Origin: Candidatus Electrothrix aestuarii
GTDB taxonomy: Bacteria > Desulfobacterota > Desulfobulbia > Desulfobulbales > Desulfobulbaceae
Length of the DNA: 64,000 nt
Direction of reading: 5' to 3'
NCBI GenBank assembly: GCA_032595685.2
Contig: CP159373.1
Location: 331,001 to 395,000 of the forward strand
In this document: in pieces, positions 34,431 to 44,929 of the stretch
Position numbering within the stretch: position 1 is the stretch's first letter
Layout of the letters: the number at the start of each line of letters is the position of its first letter
Position numbers and translations under genes: made by a program
The notes under the pieces: model-generated
What the model was told of the DNA's origin: nothing
The model's input: only the letters and a program-made list of their open reading frames with translations
The model's database searches: none

Positions 34431-34558
34431 CCTCTCATATTCTTCAAAGCCAACACACTTCCCTCCCAAGGTACAATAGTACAATATCAGCTACCCGGAA
34501 CTTCAGATAATTCAGACTATTCAGACTATTTTACCGCTTACCTGAGAGACGACCTCTG

Positions 34559-36826
34559 ATGCTTACCCCTGAACAGCGAAAACACAAACGGCGCCTCACC
34601 CGCTATGTTATTGTTTTTTGCATGCTATTGATACCCCTTCTTGTCTATACCCAACGCAACCTGCTTAGGGGGGAGCTCAACCTGCCCATCTCCAGCACGA
34701 TCCTGATCTTTGCCCTGATTAATATAAACGGCCTCCTGCTCCTCCTCATGCTCTACCTGATCTTACGAAATCTGGTAGAGCTGGTCTTTGAACGAAAAAA
34801 CAAAATCATGGGATCACGCCTGCGAACCCGGCTGGTTATCGCTTTTGTCTCGCTGTCCATGATCCCCACAGTGATTTTATTCCTGGTTTCCCTGGGCTCA
34901 GTTTCCACGGCAATGGAGTATTGGTTTAACTCCAACGTCGAGGAATCTCTCCAATCCTCCCTCACCCTTGCTCGCAACCTCTTTCATGAAACAGAGGATC
35001 GGGCCGCAAATATGGGCAGCCAGATCGGCTTATTACTGGAACAAGGAGAGGTGAGCATGCATGATAATGTGAAATTACAGCAGCTCTTTGATAAAACTCT
35101 TTCCCTGGTGCCTCTTGGTGCTCCTGACGCGCTTTCCTTGATAACCCCGCAATTGGGTATGATAGTCACGGCCAAAGGTGAACGCTTAGCAACGATTTCC
35201 CTCCCTGAAATCCCCTCTGAAGCTCTCCGCAGAGCAGCGGAAAGCCAGGAACCGGAAATCATTACCCGTCAGGTTCCAGCAGGAGAATTGATTCAGGCCA
35301 TCGTACCCGTCATGTCAGATGAGCCGAACAGACCCTTTCTTGTCACCACCCTGCTCATTCCTGAGGCCAAGCTGGCTCTCATGCAATCGGTATCCAAAGG
35401 GATCACCGATTACAAGCAACTCGTCATGCTTAAGGCCCCGATCAAACTAAGCATGATCATCATGCTGCTGATTATTACTCTGCTTATTCTCTTCGGCGCG
35501 ATCTGGTTTGGTTTTTTCATTGCCCGCTCCATGACCGCCTCTATTAATAAACTGGCAGAGGGCACTCAGCGCGTTGCTGGCGGTGAGCTTGATTTCACCA
35601 TAGAAAAAGAATCAGACGATGAGATGGGCTTGCTGGTTGACTCTTTCAACTCCATGACCTCAGATCTTCTGAAAAGTAATAAGGAGTTGGCTGAAACCCA
35701 TACGGCCCTCCAGCAATCCAACCTGATCTCAGAACAGCGCAGGCGATACCTGGAAACCATCCTGAAAAACGTTGCTGCGGGCGTTATTGCCATTAATGAG
35801 CATAACGAGGTTACCACGATTAATCCCTTTGCAGAAAAACTGCTCAAAATTGATACAGCAAGCTTTCTTCATAAAGATTTTCACCAGGCCCTTCCCCGCT
35901 CCCATGTTGCGGTTATTGAGAGCTTCTTTAACGATCTACTGGAATCAGGAAAACGTTCTATTGAGCGACATCTCAACCTTACAGTGCGCAAGGGCGAGAC
36001 CTATTCTCTCCTAGTCAATATCACTCGGTTGATTGATGATAAAGAGCGCTCCATCGGCTACGTTATTGTTTTTGATAATCTGACTAAGCTGGAAAAGGCC
36101 CAACGCCTGGCGGCCTGGCAGGAAGTAGCACGCAGAATTGCCCATGAGATCAAGAACCCTCTGACGCCGATCCAACTTTCGGCCCAGAGACTTCGAAAAC
36201 GGTACATGGACACTATAGAGAATAATCGTGATATCTTTGAGCAATGTACCGGCACTATCATCAGTCAGGTGGATGAGATCAAACGACTGGTCACAGAATT
36301 CTCTGATTTTGCCCGTATGCCACGGGTCAAAAAACAACAGGCAAATATTATCGCTATTGCTACCGACACCTTAGTACTGTATCGTGAGGGACATAAACAT
36401 ATCAATTTTCCTTTGGAATACGATGAGCTTCCCCTGTTCGCCTTTGATCCGGTCCAGATTAAAAGAGTCCTGATCAATCTGCTGGACAACGCGGTCAGCG
36501 TTCTTGCCCACGGCGGGACGGTCTCTACGGAAATACACCTACACAGAGAAGAAGATACCGTCATGATTATTGTCCGTGACAACGGTCCTGGCATGGTCCC
36601 CCAGGTGAAACAGCGTCTCTTTGAACCCTATTTTTCCACCCGGAAGTCGGGGACCGGCCTGGGTCTTGCTATCGCCCATACCATCATTGCTGAGCATAAT
36701 GGGGCCATTACGGTGCATGATAATATACCTACCGGTACGATCTTCACCATTGAACTTCCCTTTCATCATGAAAGCAGAACAAGTAGCATACCTGAACCGT
36801 CTAACCAGAATACATTGCAAACATAA
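34559..36826 (+). CDS. NtrY-like membrane sensor histidine kinase
   Basis: 755 residues. Membrane helices near 12-30, 45-75 and 90-115, a periplasmic sensor region, another helix near 300-325, HAMP (about 325-380), PAS (about 400-500), HisKA with the phospho-His in 'RRIAHEIKNPLTPIQLSAQRLRKRY' (about residue 529) and HATPase (N-box 'LLDNAVSVL', 'DNGPGM', 'GTGLGLAIAHTII'). It should phosphorylate the NtrX-like regulator encoded eight bases downstream. NtrY proteins often respond to nitrogen, envelope or redox conditions; the signal here is not shown. Confidence 0.93.
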   Translation: MLTPEQRKHKRRLTRYVIVFCMLLIPLLVYTQRNLLRGELNLPISSTILIFALININGLLLLLMLYLILRNLVELVFERKNKIMGSRLRTRLVIAFVSLSMIPTVILFLVSLGSVSTAMEYWFNSNVEESLQSSLTLARNLFHETEDRAANMGSQIGLLLEQGEVSMHDNVKLQQLFDKTLSLVPLGAPDALSLITPQLGMIVTAKGERLATISLPEIPSEALRRAAESQEPEIITRQVPAGELIQAIVPVMSDEPNRPFLVTTLLIPEAKLALMQSVSKGITDYKQLVMLKAPIKLSMIIMLLIITLLILFGAIWFGFFIARSMTASINKLAEGTQRVAGGELDFTIEKESDDEMGLLVDSFNSMTSDLLKSNKELAETHTALQQSNLISEQRRRYLETILKNVAAGVIAINEHNEVTTINPFAEKLLKIDTASFLHKDFHQALPRSHVAVIESFFNDLLESGKRSIERHLNLTVRKGETYSLLVNITRLIDDKERSIGYVIVFDNLTKLEKAQRLAAWQEVARRIAHEIKNPLTPIQLSAQRLRKRYMDTIENNRDIFEQCTGTIISQVDEIKRLVTEFSDFARMPRVKKQQANIIAIATDTLVLYREGHKHINFPLEYDELPLFAFDPVQIKRVLINLLDNAVSVLAHGGTVSTEIHLHREEDTVMIIVRDNGPGMVPQVKQRLFEPYFSTRKSGTGLGLAIAHTIIAEHNGAITVHDNIPTGTIFTIELPFHHESRTSSIPEPSNQNTLQT

Positions 36827-36834
36827 ACCTTCCC

Positions 36835-38202
36835 ATGCCTTCTACCATTCTCATCATCGACGACGAAGCCCCTATCCGCGAAGTCCTGTCCGGTATTCTC
36901 AGCGACGAGGGGTTTCATCCGCTCAGTGCTGCCTCTGCGGAAGAGGGTCTGACCATTTTGGCAGAGCAGGATGTGCATCTGGTCTTGCTGGATATCTGGC
37001 TGCCTGGGATGGACGGAATTGCGGCCCTGGAAAAAATCAAACAGGACGGCAATGAGGTACCAGTGATCATGATTTCCGGACACGGCACCATTGAGACCGC
37101 TGTCCAGGCAACCCGGATTGGTGCTTTTGATTTCATAGAAAAACCGCTTTCCTACGACAAGGTGGTTCTGGCCATTAACCAGGGCTTACGGGTTGCCCGA
37201 CTGGAACGGGAGAACAAACTCCTGCGTGAGGCCAAACCTTCAGAGGCGGCAACTGCTATAATCGGCGATTCCCCGGTGGTCAAGCACCTCCGTATGCAAA
37301 TCGAGCGAGTCGCTCCTACTGATGCCTCGGTCCTCATCCTTGGCGGACACGGCACCGGCAAGGAATTGGTTGCCCAGGCGATTCATAGCCAATCCAACCG
37401 AGCTGAAAGCCCTATGGTGGAGGTCAACTGCGCCGCCATCCCGGAAGAGCTGATAGAATCAGAGCTCTTCGGCTATGAAAAAGGGGCCTTTACCGGAGCG
37501 GATAAAGCCAAGAAAGGAAAATTTGATCAGGCGCATGGCTCCACCCTTTTTCTTGATGAAATCGGCGACATGAGCCTGAAGAGTCAGGCCAAAGTTCTGC
37601 GCATCCTTCAGGAGCAGAAATTTGAGCGAGTCGGCGGTGCCAAGACCATTGAGGTCGATGTCCGAATCTTAGCAGCCACCAATAAAAACCTGGAACAGGA
37701 GATTGAAGAGGGGAATTTCCGAGCTGATCTCTTTTACCGGCTCAATGTGGTACCTATCCAGCTTCCTGACCTGAAGGAGCGCCTGGAAGATATCCCTGCC
37801 CTAGTGGGCAGCTTCCTGGAGCGCTTTCGCAGCAAGGGCCTGGGAGAAAAACGTTTTGCCGGTGATGCCCTAAGTATGCTCATGCAACACCCTTGGCCCG
37901 GTAATATTCGGGAGCTGCGCAATATGGTGGAGCGGCTGATGATCATGGTACCAGGAGAACTTATTACAGCTAAGGAAGTGGCTGTTTTTCTCAATCCCAG
38001 CGACTTTCAGCCCCTGACCAGCAGCTTTGAAGCAGGTTACAGCCATCTGGCTTTCAAGGATGCCCGCAAACAATTTGAGCACGATTATCTCAAGAAAAAA
38101 CTTGAGGAAAATGAAGGCAATGTATCCAAAACCGCTGAAACAATCGGCATGGAACGGAGCCATCTCCACAAAAAAGTCAAAGCATTGGGAATCAAAATCT
38201 GA
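36835..38202 (+). CDS. NtrX-like sigma-54-dependent response regulator
   Basis: 455 residues. Receiver domain with the phospho-acceptor Asp in '[13 protein letters not shown]' (about 53), AAA+ domain with the sigma-54 contact loop 'GAFTGA' (about 218), Walker B 'LFLDEIGDM', Arg finger region, and a C-terminal Fis-type helix-turn-helix ('[27 protein letters not shown]'). The Walker A reads GGHGTGKE rather than the common GESGTGKE. Activates sigma-54 promoters on phosphorylation by the upstream kinase. Confidence 0.94.
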   Translation: MPSTILIIDDEAPIREVLSGILSDEGFHPLSAASAEEGLTILAEQDVHLVLLDIWLPGMDGIAALEKIKQDGNEVPVIMISGHGTIETAVQATRIGAFDFIEKPLSYDKVVLAINQGLRVARLERENKLLREAKPSEAATAIIGDSPVVKHLRMQIERVAPTDASVLILGGHGTGKELVAQAIHSQSNRAESPMVEVNCAAIPEELIESELFGYEKGAFTGADKAKKGKFDQAHGSTLFLDEIGDMSLKSQAKVLRILQEQKFERVGGAKTIEVDVRILAATNKNLEQEIEEGNFRADLFYRLNVVPIQLPDLKERLEDIPALVGSFLERFRSKGLGEKRFAGDALSMLMQHPWPGNIRELRNMVERLMIMVPGELITAKEVAVFLNPSDFQPLTSSFEAGYSHLAFKDARKQFEHDYLKKKLEENEGNVSKTAETIGMERSHLHKKVKALGIKI

Positions 38203-38203
38203 T

Positions 38204-38283
38204 CGTAGGGGCGAACCTTGTGTTCGGCCCGGAACATCCTCTCCGGTGTATACAACGGGCAGGCACAGGGACCTGCCCCTACG
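38204..38283. repeat. 80-bp intergenic palindromic repeat (CGTAGGGGC family)
   Basis: CGTAGGGGC (38204-38212) and GCCCCTACG (38275-38283) are inverted ends, with GGGCAGGCACAGGGACCTGCCC near the right arm. Elements of this look are common in many bacterial genomes. It sits between the NtrX-like gene and hemB and may act as a transcript end. Confidence 0.6.
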
Positions 38284-38350
38284 GTTCTGGCTCAAACACT
38301 ATTCCCAAGACCACCGAAATTTCATATCAGAAAAATATAGGAGAACAGAC

Positions 38351-39325
38351 ATGGTCTTTCCAGAATATCGTCCCCGTCGTATGCGACGGAATGAAAATTT
38401 TCGCGCTCTGGTGCGCGAAACCCACCTCACCCCAGATCAGCTCATCTATCCCCTCTTTGTTATGCCGGGCAAGGGCAAAAAAGAAGAGGTTTCCTCCATG
38501 CCGGGCGTCTTCCGCATTTCCGTGGATCAGCTCAAAAAAGAGGCGCAATCCTGCCTGGAAGTCGGGGTAAAATCAGTTATCCTCTTCGGCCTACCGGAGA
38601 AAAAGGACCCGATGGGCTCTGGTGCCCATGCCAGTAACGGCATTGTCCAGCAGGCGATTAAGGAGCTAAAAAACACAGCCCCGGATCTGACTGTGATCAC
38701 CGATGTCTGCCTCTGTGAGTACACAGACCACGGTCATTGCGGCTGCCTGAGCGGCAATGAGGTGGATAACGACACCACTCTGGAGCTGCTGGCCCGCACC
38801 GCACTTTCCCATGCCAAGGCCGGGGCAGACATGGTCGCGCCCTCGGATATGATGGACGGACGGGTGAGTGAAATCCGCAGCACTCTGGATGAAAACGATT
38901 TTCATAACGTGCCCATCATGTCCTACGCAGTAAAGTATGCCTCCGCCTTTTACGGCCCGTTCCGGGATGCGGCAGACTGCGCGCCCCAGTTCGGGGATCG
39001 GCGCAGCTATCAGATGGACCCTGCCAACAGCCGTGAGGCCCTGCGCGAGGCCACCCTGGATGTGGATGAGGGCGCGGATATCCTGATGGTTAAGCCTGCG
39101 GTAGCTTATCTGGATATCATCAGCCGCCTGCGGGATGAGTTTGACCTGCCCATCGCGGCCTATCATGTCAGCGGGGAGTACGCCATGATCAAGGCAGCAG
39201 CGGACAAAGGTTGGATTGACGGGGATCGGGTCATGGCCGAGACCCTGCTTTCCATCCGCCGTGCTGGCGCGGATATTATCCTGACTTATTTTGCTAAGGA
39301 TATGGCGAAGATGTTGCAGGGGTAG
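38351..39325 (+). CDS. hemB: Delta-aminolevulinic acid dehydratase (porphobilinogen synthase)
   Basis: 324 residues from the ATG at 38351, preceded by TAGGAG; an open frame reaching back to 38027 overlaps the regulator gene and is not used. It condenses two aminolevulinate molecules to porphobilinogen in tetrapyrrole (heme, siroheme, B12) synthesis. The zinc-type cysteine site '[14 protein letters not shown]' is present, and the two active-site lysines are in '[15 protein letters not shown]' and '[12 protein letters not shown]'. Confidence 0.96.
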   Translation: MVFPEYRPRRMRRNENFRALVRETHLTPDQLIYPLFVMPGKGKKEEVSSMPGVFRISVDQLKKEAQSCLEVGVKSVILFGLPEKKDPMGSGAHASNGIVQQAIKELKNTAPDLTVITDVCLCEYTDHGHCGCLSGNEVDNDTTLELLARTALSHAKAGADMVAPSDMMDGRVSEIRSTLDENDFHNVPIMSYAVKYASAFYGPFRDAADCAPQFGDRRSYQMDPANSREALREATLDVDEGADILMVKPAVAYLDIISRLRDEFDLPIAAYHVSGEYAMIKAAADKGWIDGDRVMAETLLSIRRAGADIILTYFAKDMAKMLQG

Positions 39326-39361
39326 TTTCCGAAGTATGTTGTACGACGCTATATAGCCAAG

Positions 39362-39390
39362 GCCGGGACAGAATTTTCTGTTCCGGCTTT
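39362..39390 (+). terminator. Terminator after hemB
   Basis: GCCGGGACAG pairs with CTGTTCCGGC over AATTTT, followed by a T4 run. Confidence 0.75.
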
Positions 39391-39477
39391 TCCAGTTACA
39401 GCAGATGGCTAATGTGATATATTACGCAAACATATTTCACTTTAAGCGTTGCATTACGAACTATAAAGGGCCGTCCA

Positions 39478-40686
39478 ATGCCACGATCAGCCGACTATAC
39501 AATTCAAGGGTTCTTATATCAGTTTAACAAGACAATTCTGGAAATTCTAAAGGCAGAACCTGATGCCAGTGTCAATATTGAAGGATTGATTGAGGATATC
39601 GAAATTGTTTCATCGAAAAAGATGACAGGAATACAATGTAAATATCACGAAGCTGCTAAAAAATTTACGCCAAGTGCTATTTACAAACCATTACTACAGA
39701 TGCTCAAGCACTTTTCGAGAAACCCTGATCATAATGTTGAATACGTACTATTCGCTCATTTTCCGGGTACTGGGGAAGAATGCCCAATCATTGGAAAACA
39801 AGAATGCGAAGATGCCTTGGCATCTAAAGATAAAAAATTTAAAGATATTATAGGTGAGATACCTGACCATGTTAATCTGGACGAATTTCTCCATCGATTT
39901 AAGATGGAGTTTGGTCCAAACTACGACAGTCTTGTCAAGGAAGTTATTCTTTCCCTGAAGGACAACAATATTCCTTCGGAAGAAATCGAAGCACTTGCTT
40001 ACCCGAATGCGATTCACATTATTGCCTGTATTTCCATCTTACATGATCCCAGCTATCGACAAATCACACGAACACAATTCTTAGACCAATTAAACGATAT
40101 TCGAACGACAGCCATTTCTCGTTGGACGTTAGCCCTGAGCACTCGAAAAAAGCTACTTGATGCCCGCCGTAAGCAGCTAAAAGAACATCTTAACGTCAAC
40201 TCTCGTAGCCGATATTTTATTATTAACCCTAAAAACTTCAGAGATTTTGATACAAGATTCGTTCTCTTCCTGAATAACTACATTCAAAAATATCATTGTA
40301 AGCAAACACATATTAACACCCCTGTATTTTGTGTATGTTCATCTCGAAGCACTGTCCAGAATATTCAAAACCGACTCTATCAAAAAAATAAAATCCTGAC
40401 TACAGACGGATACGTTGGAGGTCAATTTGAGGAAACTCATTTTTTTCGCACTCCCTGTTCAAGCGGAAGCAACCAACGCTCTACTCGTAGAGAGTTTGAC
40501 CTTCGAATTACAGACTGGAAAGAACATGGAGAACTTCTAAACAAGAAAAAATGCGACGATCTTTTTATTCTTGGTGAGTTGGATTCAGACTTACTAGACA
40601 CAACCGACGTGAATGTAGAAAAATTAGCAAGCACAACTATCAAAGAACTCGAATACATTATGGGGATAACCAATGTCTGCGACTGA
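39478..40686 (+). CDS. Putative PD-(D/E)xK nuclease partner of HerA
   Basis: 402 residues. The N-terminus ('YTIQGFLYQFNKTILEIL') and the segment with Glu35, Asp40, Gln53 and Lys55 ('VNIEGLIEDIEI...GIQCKYHEA') resemble the restriction-type nuclease core of DUF4297/Cap4-like proteins, with E-x4-D and Q-x-K. The middle is helical, and the C-terminal half (about 215-400) is unrecognised. The gene overlaps the start of the HerA-type ATPase by 14 bases. By analogy with nuclease-HerA antiphage systems it is probably the effector. Lower GC than the flanking hemB gene suggests transfer. Confidence 0.65.
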   Translation: MPRSADYTIQGFLYQFNKTILEILKAEPDASVNIEGLIEDIEIVSSKKMTGIQCKYHEAAKKFTPSAIYKPLLQMLKHFSRNPDHNVEYVLFAHFPGTGEECPIIGKQECEDALASKDKKFKDIIGEIPDHVNLDEFLHRFKMEFGPNYDSLVKEVILSLKDNNIPSEEIEALAYPNAIHIIACISILHDPSYRQITRTQFLDQLNDIRTTAISRWTLALSTRKKLLDARRKQLKEHLNVNSRSRYFIINPKNFRDFDTRFVLFLNNYIQKYHCKQTHINTPVFCVCSSRSTVQNIQNRLYQKNKILTTDGYVGGQFEETHFFRTPCSSGSNQRSTRREFDLRITDWKEHGELLNKKKCDDLFILGELDSDLLDTTDVNVEKLASTTIKELEYIMGITNVCD

Positions 40687-42451
40687 AATCGGTCAGGTTC
40701 TTTCTTGTTCACCGGACGCCATTATTATTGCTATAGAAAACTTAAAAATATTCGAACAGTATAAAACAGAGCTGCAAGTTGGTCGATATTTACGTATTGC
40801 TCAAGGCAACCATGATTTCACGATTGCCTCAATTCGTAATATTCGTGGAGTATCCGGTCAAGATAAAGAAAGTGGCGAGCCTATATGGCAATTTCAAATT
40901 GAATGCCAAGCTATCGGAACCCTTATTGATGGAGAACACTTCGAGAGAGCCAGTTTACTCCTTCCTGTACCAACAGAGCCCGTATACACAGCTGACACTG
41001 AAACCCTTGATAAACTCTTTGCCGAAGACAGCAGTTATCAGTTTCCTCTTGGAGTACTTTCATTTAACAACTCTATCCCGCTAAAAGTACATGGAGATCG
41101 TTTTTTCAGTAAGCATGTCGCTGTAGTTGGGTCAACGGGCTCAGGCAAGTCATGCTCTGTTGCGAACATTCTTCATGAAGTGGTCGGTATTAGCAAAGAA
41201 AAAAACGTTAATGCCAGCAAACAAAATAACTCACATATAGTCATATTCGATATCCATGATGAATATTCAGCAGCATTCACTCTTTCGGACGCTCAATCAT
41301 TCACCTTGAATAGACTCGACATTGATACCTTACAGCTTCCGTATTGGCTGATGAATTCCGAGGAGCTGGAGAGTATGTTCATCGAAAGCAATGAACAAAA
41401 TTCGCATAACCAAGTCAGTCAATTCAAGATGGCTGTCATTTTAAACAAGGAGCGTTATAATCCCTCAGTCAAAGAGATGACCTATGATACCCCTGTATAC
41501 TTTTCCATTGAGGAAGTATATAATTACATTGAAAATATGAACAGGGAAGTAATTGGACGCCTTGAAGGAGAAAACCTGCCAAAACTGGCAAACGGAACGT
41601 TAGTTCATGATCGAAAAGAACATTATTTTGACAAGTTATGTGACTTTACTCCAGCATCCACAGCAAAAGCAGATAAAGCGACGAATGGGCCTTTCAACGG
41701 GCAGTTCAATCGATTTGTTTCCCGGTTAGAAAGTAGATTACAAGATAAACGCTTACGATTCCTGTTACATCCTCAAAAAAATAATAGCGCCCCGTTTCAA
41801 ACAGGTGATTTTGACGACATCCTCAAGCAATTCATCGGATACTTAAACAAAGCAAACGTTACAGTGGTTGACCTCAGCGGTATTCCTTTTGAAGTATTAA
41901 GTATCACCGTTAGTCTCGTTTCACGTCTCATTTTTGATTTCTGTTTTCATTATTCCAAATTGCGTCACGAGCAAGAATTGCTCAATGATGTTCCAGTAAT
42001 GCTAGTTTGTGAAGAAGCACATAACTATATCCCTCAACGCGATGAAGCAGCATATCGCTCCTCTAGAACATCTTTGGAACGAGTTGCGAAAGAAGGTCGT
42101 AAATACGGATTAAGCTTGATGGTTGTAAGTCAAAGGCCATCTGAAGTTTCCGAAACCATTTTTGCCCAATGCAACAATTTTATTGCTCTAAGACTTACCA
42201 ATATTGCTGATCAAAATTACGTGCGTAGACTCTTCCCTGATAATTCAAACGGAATCACTGACATTCTTCCCAATCTATCTCCAGGAGAATGCGTGGTTGT
42301 CGGTGACGCTATACTGTTGCCAACAGTTGTCCAAATGCCGTTACCTCAACCTGCCCCTCATTCACAAAGTGTTTGCTTCCATAAAGAATGGACAGTCCCT
42401 TGGCGCGATATAACTTTTTCTGATGTTATCAGACGGTGGCGAAAGGAGTAA
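40673..42451 (+). CDS. HerA-type DNA translocase ATPase (DUF87)
   Basis: 592 residues. An N-terminal barrel (about 1-110) precedes the ATPase: Walker A 'GSTGSGKS' (about 152-160), 'HIVIFDIHDEYSAAF', Walker B 'MLVCEEAHNYIP' (about 443-454), and the Gln/Arg sensor region 'VVSQRPSEVSETIFAQCNNFIALRL', all HerA/FtsK-superfamily features. HerA forms hexamers that move DNA, and in defence systems they assemble with a nuclease. The start overlaps the upstream nuclease-like gene, so both are made together. Confidence 0.9.
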   Translation: MSATEIGQVLSCSPDAIIIAIENLKIFEQYKTELQVGRYLRIAQGNHDFTIASIRNIRGVSGQDKESGEPIWQFQIECQAIGTLIDGEHFERASLLLPVPTEPVYTADTETLDKLFAEDSSYQFPLGVLSFNNSIPLKVHGDRFFSKHVAVVGSTGSGKSCSVANILHEVVGISKEKNVNASKQNNSHIVIFDIHDEYSAAFTLSDAQSFTLNRLDIDTLQLPYWLMNSEELESMFIESNEQNSHNQVSQFKMAVILNKERYNPSVKEMTYDTPVYFSIEEVYNYIENMNREVIGRLEGENLPKLANGTLVHDRKEHYFDKLCDFTPASTAKADKATNGPFNGQFNRFVSRLESRLQDKRLRFLLHPQKNNSAPFQTGDFDDILKQFIGYLNKANVTVVDLSGIPFEVLSITVSLVSRLIFDFCFHYSKLRHEQELLNDVPVMLVCEEAHNYIPQRDEAAYRSSRTSLERVAKEGRKYGLSLMVVSQRPSEVSETIFAQCNNFIALRLTNIADQNYVRRLFPDNSNGITDILPNLSPGECVVVGDAILLPTVVQMPLPQPAPHSQSVCFHKEWTVPWRDITFSDVIRRWRKE

Positions 42452-42733
42452 TCCTACCATCCACGGCAAACGCATGACTTTTGCTATAAATTCGGCAAAA
42501 TATTACCTCCTCGTGAGCGTGCCGGGGTGCGCTGGCCTATTTGTGTAATGAACAGCATAAAAAGTGTCGGAAAAGTAGCATAGCTGAGTATTTCCTGATT
42601 TCAGCCAAAAAGACAAGGAGTGTAACCTGCTGATTTCTTATGGGAAAATCATGCGCTTACCCTGTCCTACCATCTGAACTGGTAATAAACATAAACATTA
42701 TTTTGTAGCTCCTACACTGACAGGTAAGGACTG

Positions 42734-44014
42734 ATGCGCAAAACAGAACTCCTTGAAATAATCCACAACGGCGAGAACTCTGGCGTAGAGTTCAAACGGG
42801 ATGACATCCGCCCCGAACAGCTGGCAAAAGAGATTGTGGCTTTAGCCAATCTTAAAGGCGGGTATATCCTCCTCGGTGTGGAAGACGACGGCACCGTAAC
42901 CGGCATCAAACGCCCGGACACCCAAGAATGGGTGCTGAATGTCTTCCGGGACAAGGTACATCCTCATATCATCCCCTTTTACGAGGAAATACAGCTTGAC
43001 GAAGGAGGAAAAGTCGCTATCATCACCCTCTCCCCCGGCATCGCCAAGCCCTATGTGCTCCGACATAACGGTCGGGAGGACGTGTACATCCGCATGGGTG
43101 ACCGCTCGGAACTGGCCTCACGGGAGCAACAGGTCCGGCTTTTTGAGAGCGGCGGTATGCTTCACGTTGAAACCCTGCCCGTTGCCGGAACCTCGATAGA
43201 TTCCCTGGATCTGGATAGGCTCAACTTCTACCTCGCCTCAATCATTGAAGACCCGGAAGTACCAACCAATCAGGATCAGTGGATAGAACGTCTCCTGGGC
43301 CTTGGCCTGATGGCGGAAGACGGACTGGGTAATAAGGTTTGTTCCATTGCCGGGCTGGTCTGCTTCGGCATCCGTCCAAGGCAATACCTACCCCAAGCCG
43401 GACTGCGGGTCATGGCCTTTACCGGCGGGGACAAGGAATATCAGGCCCGTCTGGACACCGTGCTTGACGGGCCGCTGGTGGGGCGCTGGCGCATGGCGAA
43501 TAAACGCCGGGAACTGGTGGATCAGGGGATAATCGAACAGTTCTCAGCAGCGATCCTTCCTTTTATCTCCTGCGAAGACGATGACATCGACGAAAACATG
43601 CACCGGGGCAAAGAGTTTTTCTACCCCATGCAGGCGGTCCGGGAGACGGTAATCAATGCCTTGGCCCATCGAGACTGGTCGCGGTCCGTGGATATTGAGG
43701 TCAGTGGCTATGCAGACCGACTGGAGATCATCAGTCCGGGAGCCCTGCAAAACTCCATGACTATCGCCAAGATGATCGCCGGTCAACGCTCTCCCCGCAA
43801 TCCCCTGATCATGGAGATTCTGCGCGATTATGGCTACGTTGACGCCAGAGGCATGGGTATACGCACCAAGGTTATCCCTTTAATGCGCCAGCATAACGGG
43901 GTGGAACCTATTTTCGAGGCTAACGAGGATTACCTGAAAACCACTCTCCCCAGAGGGAACAGCCAAGTCAAGAAAAGCGGAGCCGACCTCAGAGCCGGGC
44001 AAGGCACGGAGTAA
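42734..44014 (+). CDS. AlbA_2 (Schlafen-like) ATP-binding protein
   Basis: 426 residues. The N-terminal AlbA_2 domain has 'SGVEFKRDDIRPEQLAKEIVALANLKGGYILLGVEDDG' and a C-terminal GHKL-like region includes 'AVRETVINALAHRDWSRS' and 'RGMGIRTKVIPLM'. Proteins of this build are commonly annotated as transcriptional regulators or ATP-dependent helicase-like, and several are found in defence and stress loci. It follows the nuclease-HerA pair after 282 bases, so association is possible but unproven. GC content is that of the core genome. Confidence 0.85.
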   Translation: MRKTELLEIIHNGENSGVEFKRDDIRPEQLAKEIVALANLKGGYILLGVEDDGTVTGIKRPDTQEWVLNVFRDKVHPHIIPFYEEIQLDEGGKVAIITLSPGIAKPYVLRHNGREDVYIRMGDRSELASREQQVRLFESGGMLHVETLPVAGTSIDSLDLDRLNFYLASIIEDPEVPTNQDQWIERLLGLGLMAEDGLGNKVCSIAGLVCFGIRPRQYLPQAGLRVMAFTGGDKEYQARLDTVLDGPLVGRWRMANKRRELVDQGIIEQFSAAILPFISCEDDDIDENMHRGKEFFYPMQAVRETVINALAHRDWSRSVDIEVSGYADRLEIISPGALQNSMTIAKMIAGQRSPRNPLIMEILRDYGYVDARGMGIRTKVIPLMRQHNGVEPIFEANEDYLKTTLPRGNSQVKKSGADLRAGQGTE

Positions 44015-44019
44015 ACGCC

Positions 44020-44847
44020 ATGCGTTTATTTTTGCTCTCCAAACTGACCATTCTCCTCCTGACAACCCTGCTGGCAGCCTCTCTGCTCCTCTGTTTCGCC
44101 TTGTTCAAACAGGGCAAGCAATTCTACCGTCGTCTCAACGCAACCCAACTGGATCCGATTGGCTTATCCTTTTTCCCCGTCACTCCAGCAAGCATCCTTG
44201 ATAAACAGAAAGACGCAAAACGGCTCGTTTTCTTCGGCGATTCAAGGATTGAGCAGTGGACGCAACCGAAAATAGCAGGGTATGAGATCCTCAACCGGGG
44301 AATCGGCGGCCAAACATCCACCCAAATCCTCATGCGCTACGACGCCCATGTCCGCCCTCTGGCACCGGACATCCTCCTGATCCAGGCTGGCATCAATGAT
44401 CTCAAAACCATTGCCCTCTTCCCGGAGCAACGAGACAAGATCCTTGCAGATCTCCAAGAAAACCTTGCTGCACTCACCCAACGCGCTGTTGACCAGGGAA
44501 TAACCGTCCTGCTGACAACGATCTTCCCGGTAGGAAAAGTCCCGCTTGCCCGCAAACTCTTCTGGTCAAAAGATGTGGAGGCCGCTATTGTTAAGGTCAA
44601 TACCTTTATTTCCTCCTTGCAGGCAAAAAACATCCTTGTGTTTGATGCATATTCCATCCTTGTCGGCGAGGATGGAAAAATCCGTCCCCAGTATAGCCGG
44701 GACCTCTTGCATCTCAACCAAGAAGGGTATAAGGTGCTGAATCGGGAACTTGGGCAGTTCATCGCCAATCTTTCCGTGGACGACACAGCGCCTCATCGTA
44801 TGAACACATCTTCAACCAGGCCCAATGCGCAAAACATAACCTACTGA
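44020..44847 (+). CDS. SGNH/GDSL hydrolase, membrane-anchored
   Basis: 275 residues. A signal-anchor helix occupies residues ~8-30. The SGNH blocks follow: 'FFGDSRIEQW' (block I Ser), 'NRGIGGQTS' (Gly), 'IQAGINDL' (Asn) and 'DLLHLNQEGY' (Asp and His). It probably removes esters from lipids or polysaccharides in the periplasm. The start lies five bases after the AlbA_2 gene stop. Short C-terminal Thr/Asn-rich tail. Confidence 0.88.
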   Translation: MRLFLLSKLTILLLTTLLAASLLLCFALFKQGKQFYRRLNATQLDPIGLSFFPVTPASILDKQKDAKRLVFFGDSRIEQWTQPKIAGYEILNRGIGGQTSTQILMRYDAHVRPLAPDILLIQAGINDLKTIALFPEQRDKILADLQENLAALTQRAVDQGITVLLTTIFPVGKVPLARKLFWSKDVEAAIVKVNTFISSLQAKNILVFDAYSILVGEDGKIRPQYSRDLLHLNQEGYKVLNRELGQFIANLSVDDTAPHRMNTSSTRPNAQNITY

Positions 44848-44929
44848 AACAACCCATAATCATAAGAGCGTCAGGAAAAACCCCACCTTCAAGACCAACG
44901 AGGATTACTCCAACACCAAGGAACGGCAC

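Noticed and set aside
38027-38350. A long N-terminal extension of HemB
   Set aside because: It overlaps the NtrX-like gene in another frame and lacks family similarity; the ATG at 38351 has a ribosome-binding site and the normal HemB start.
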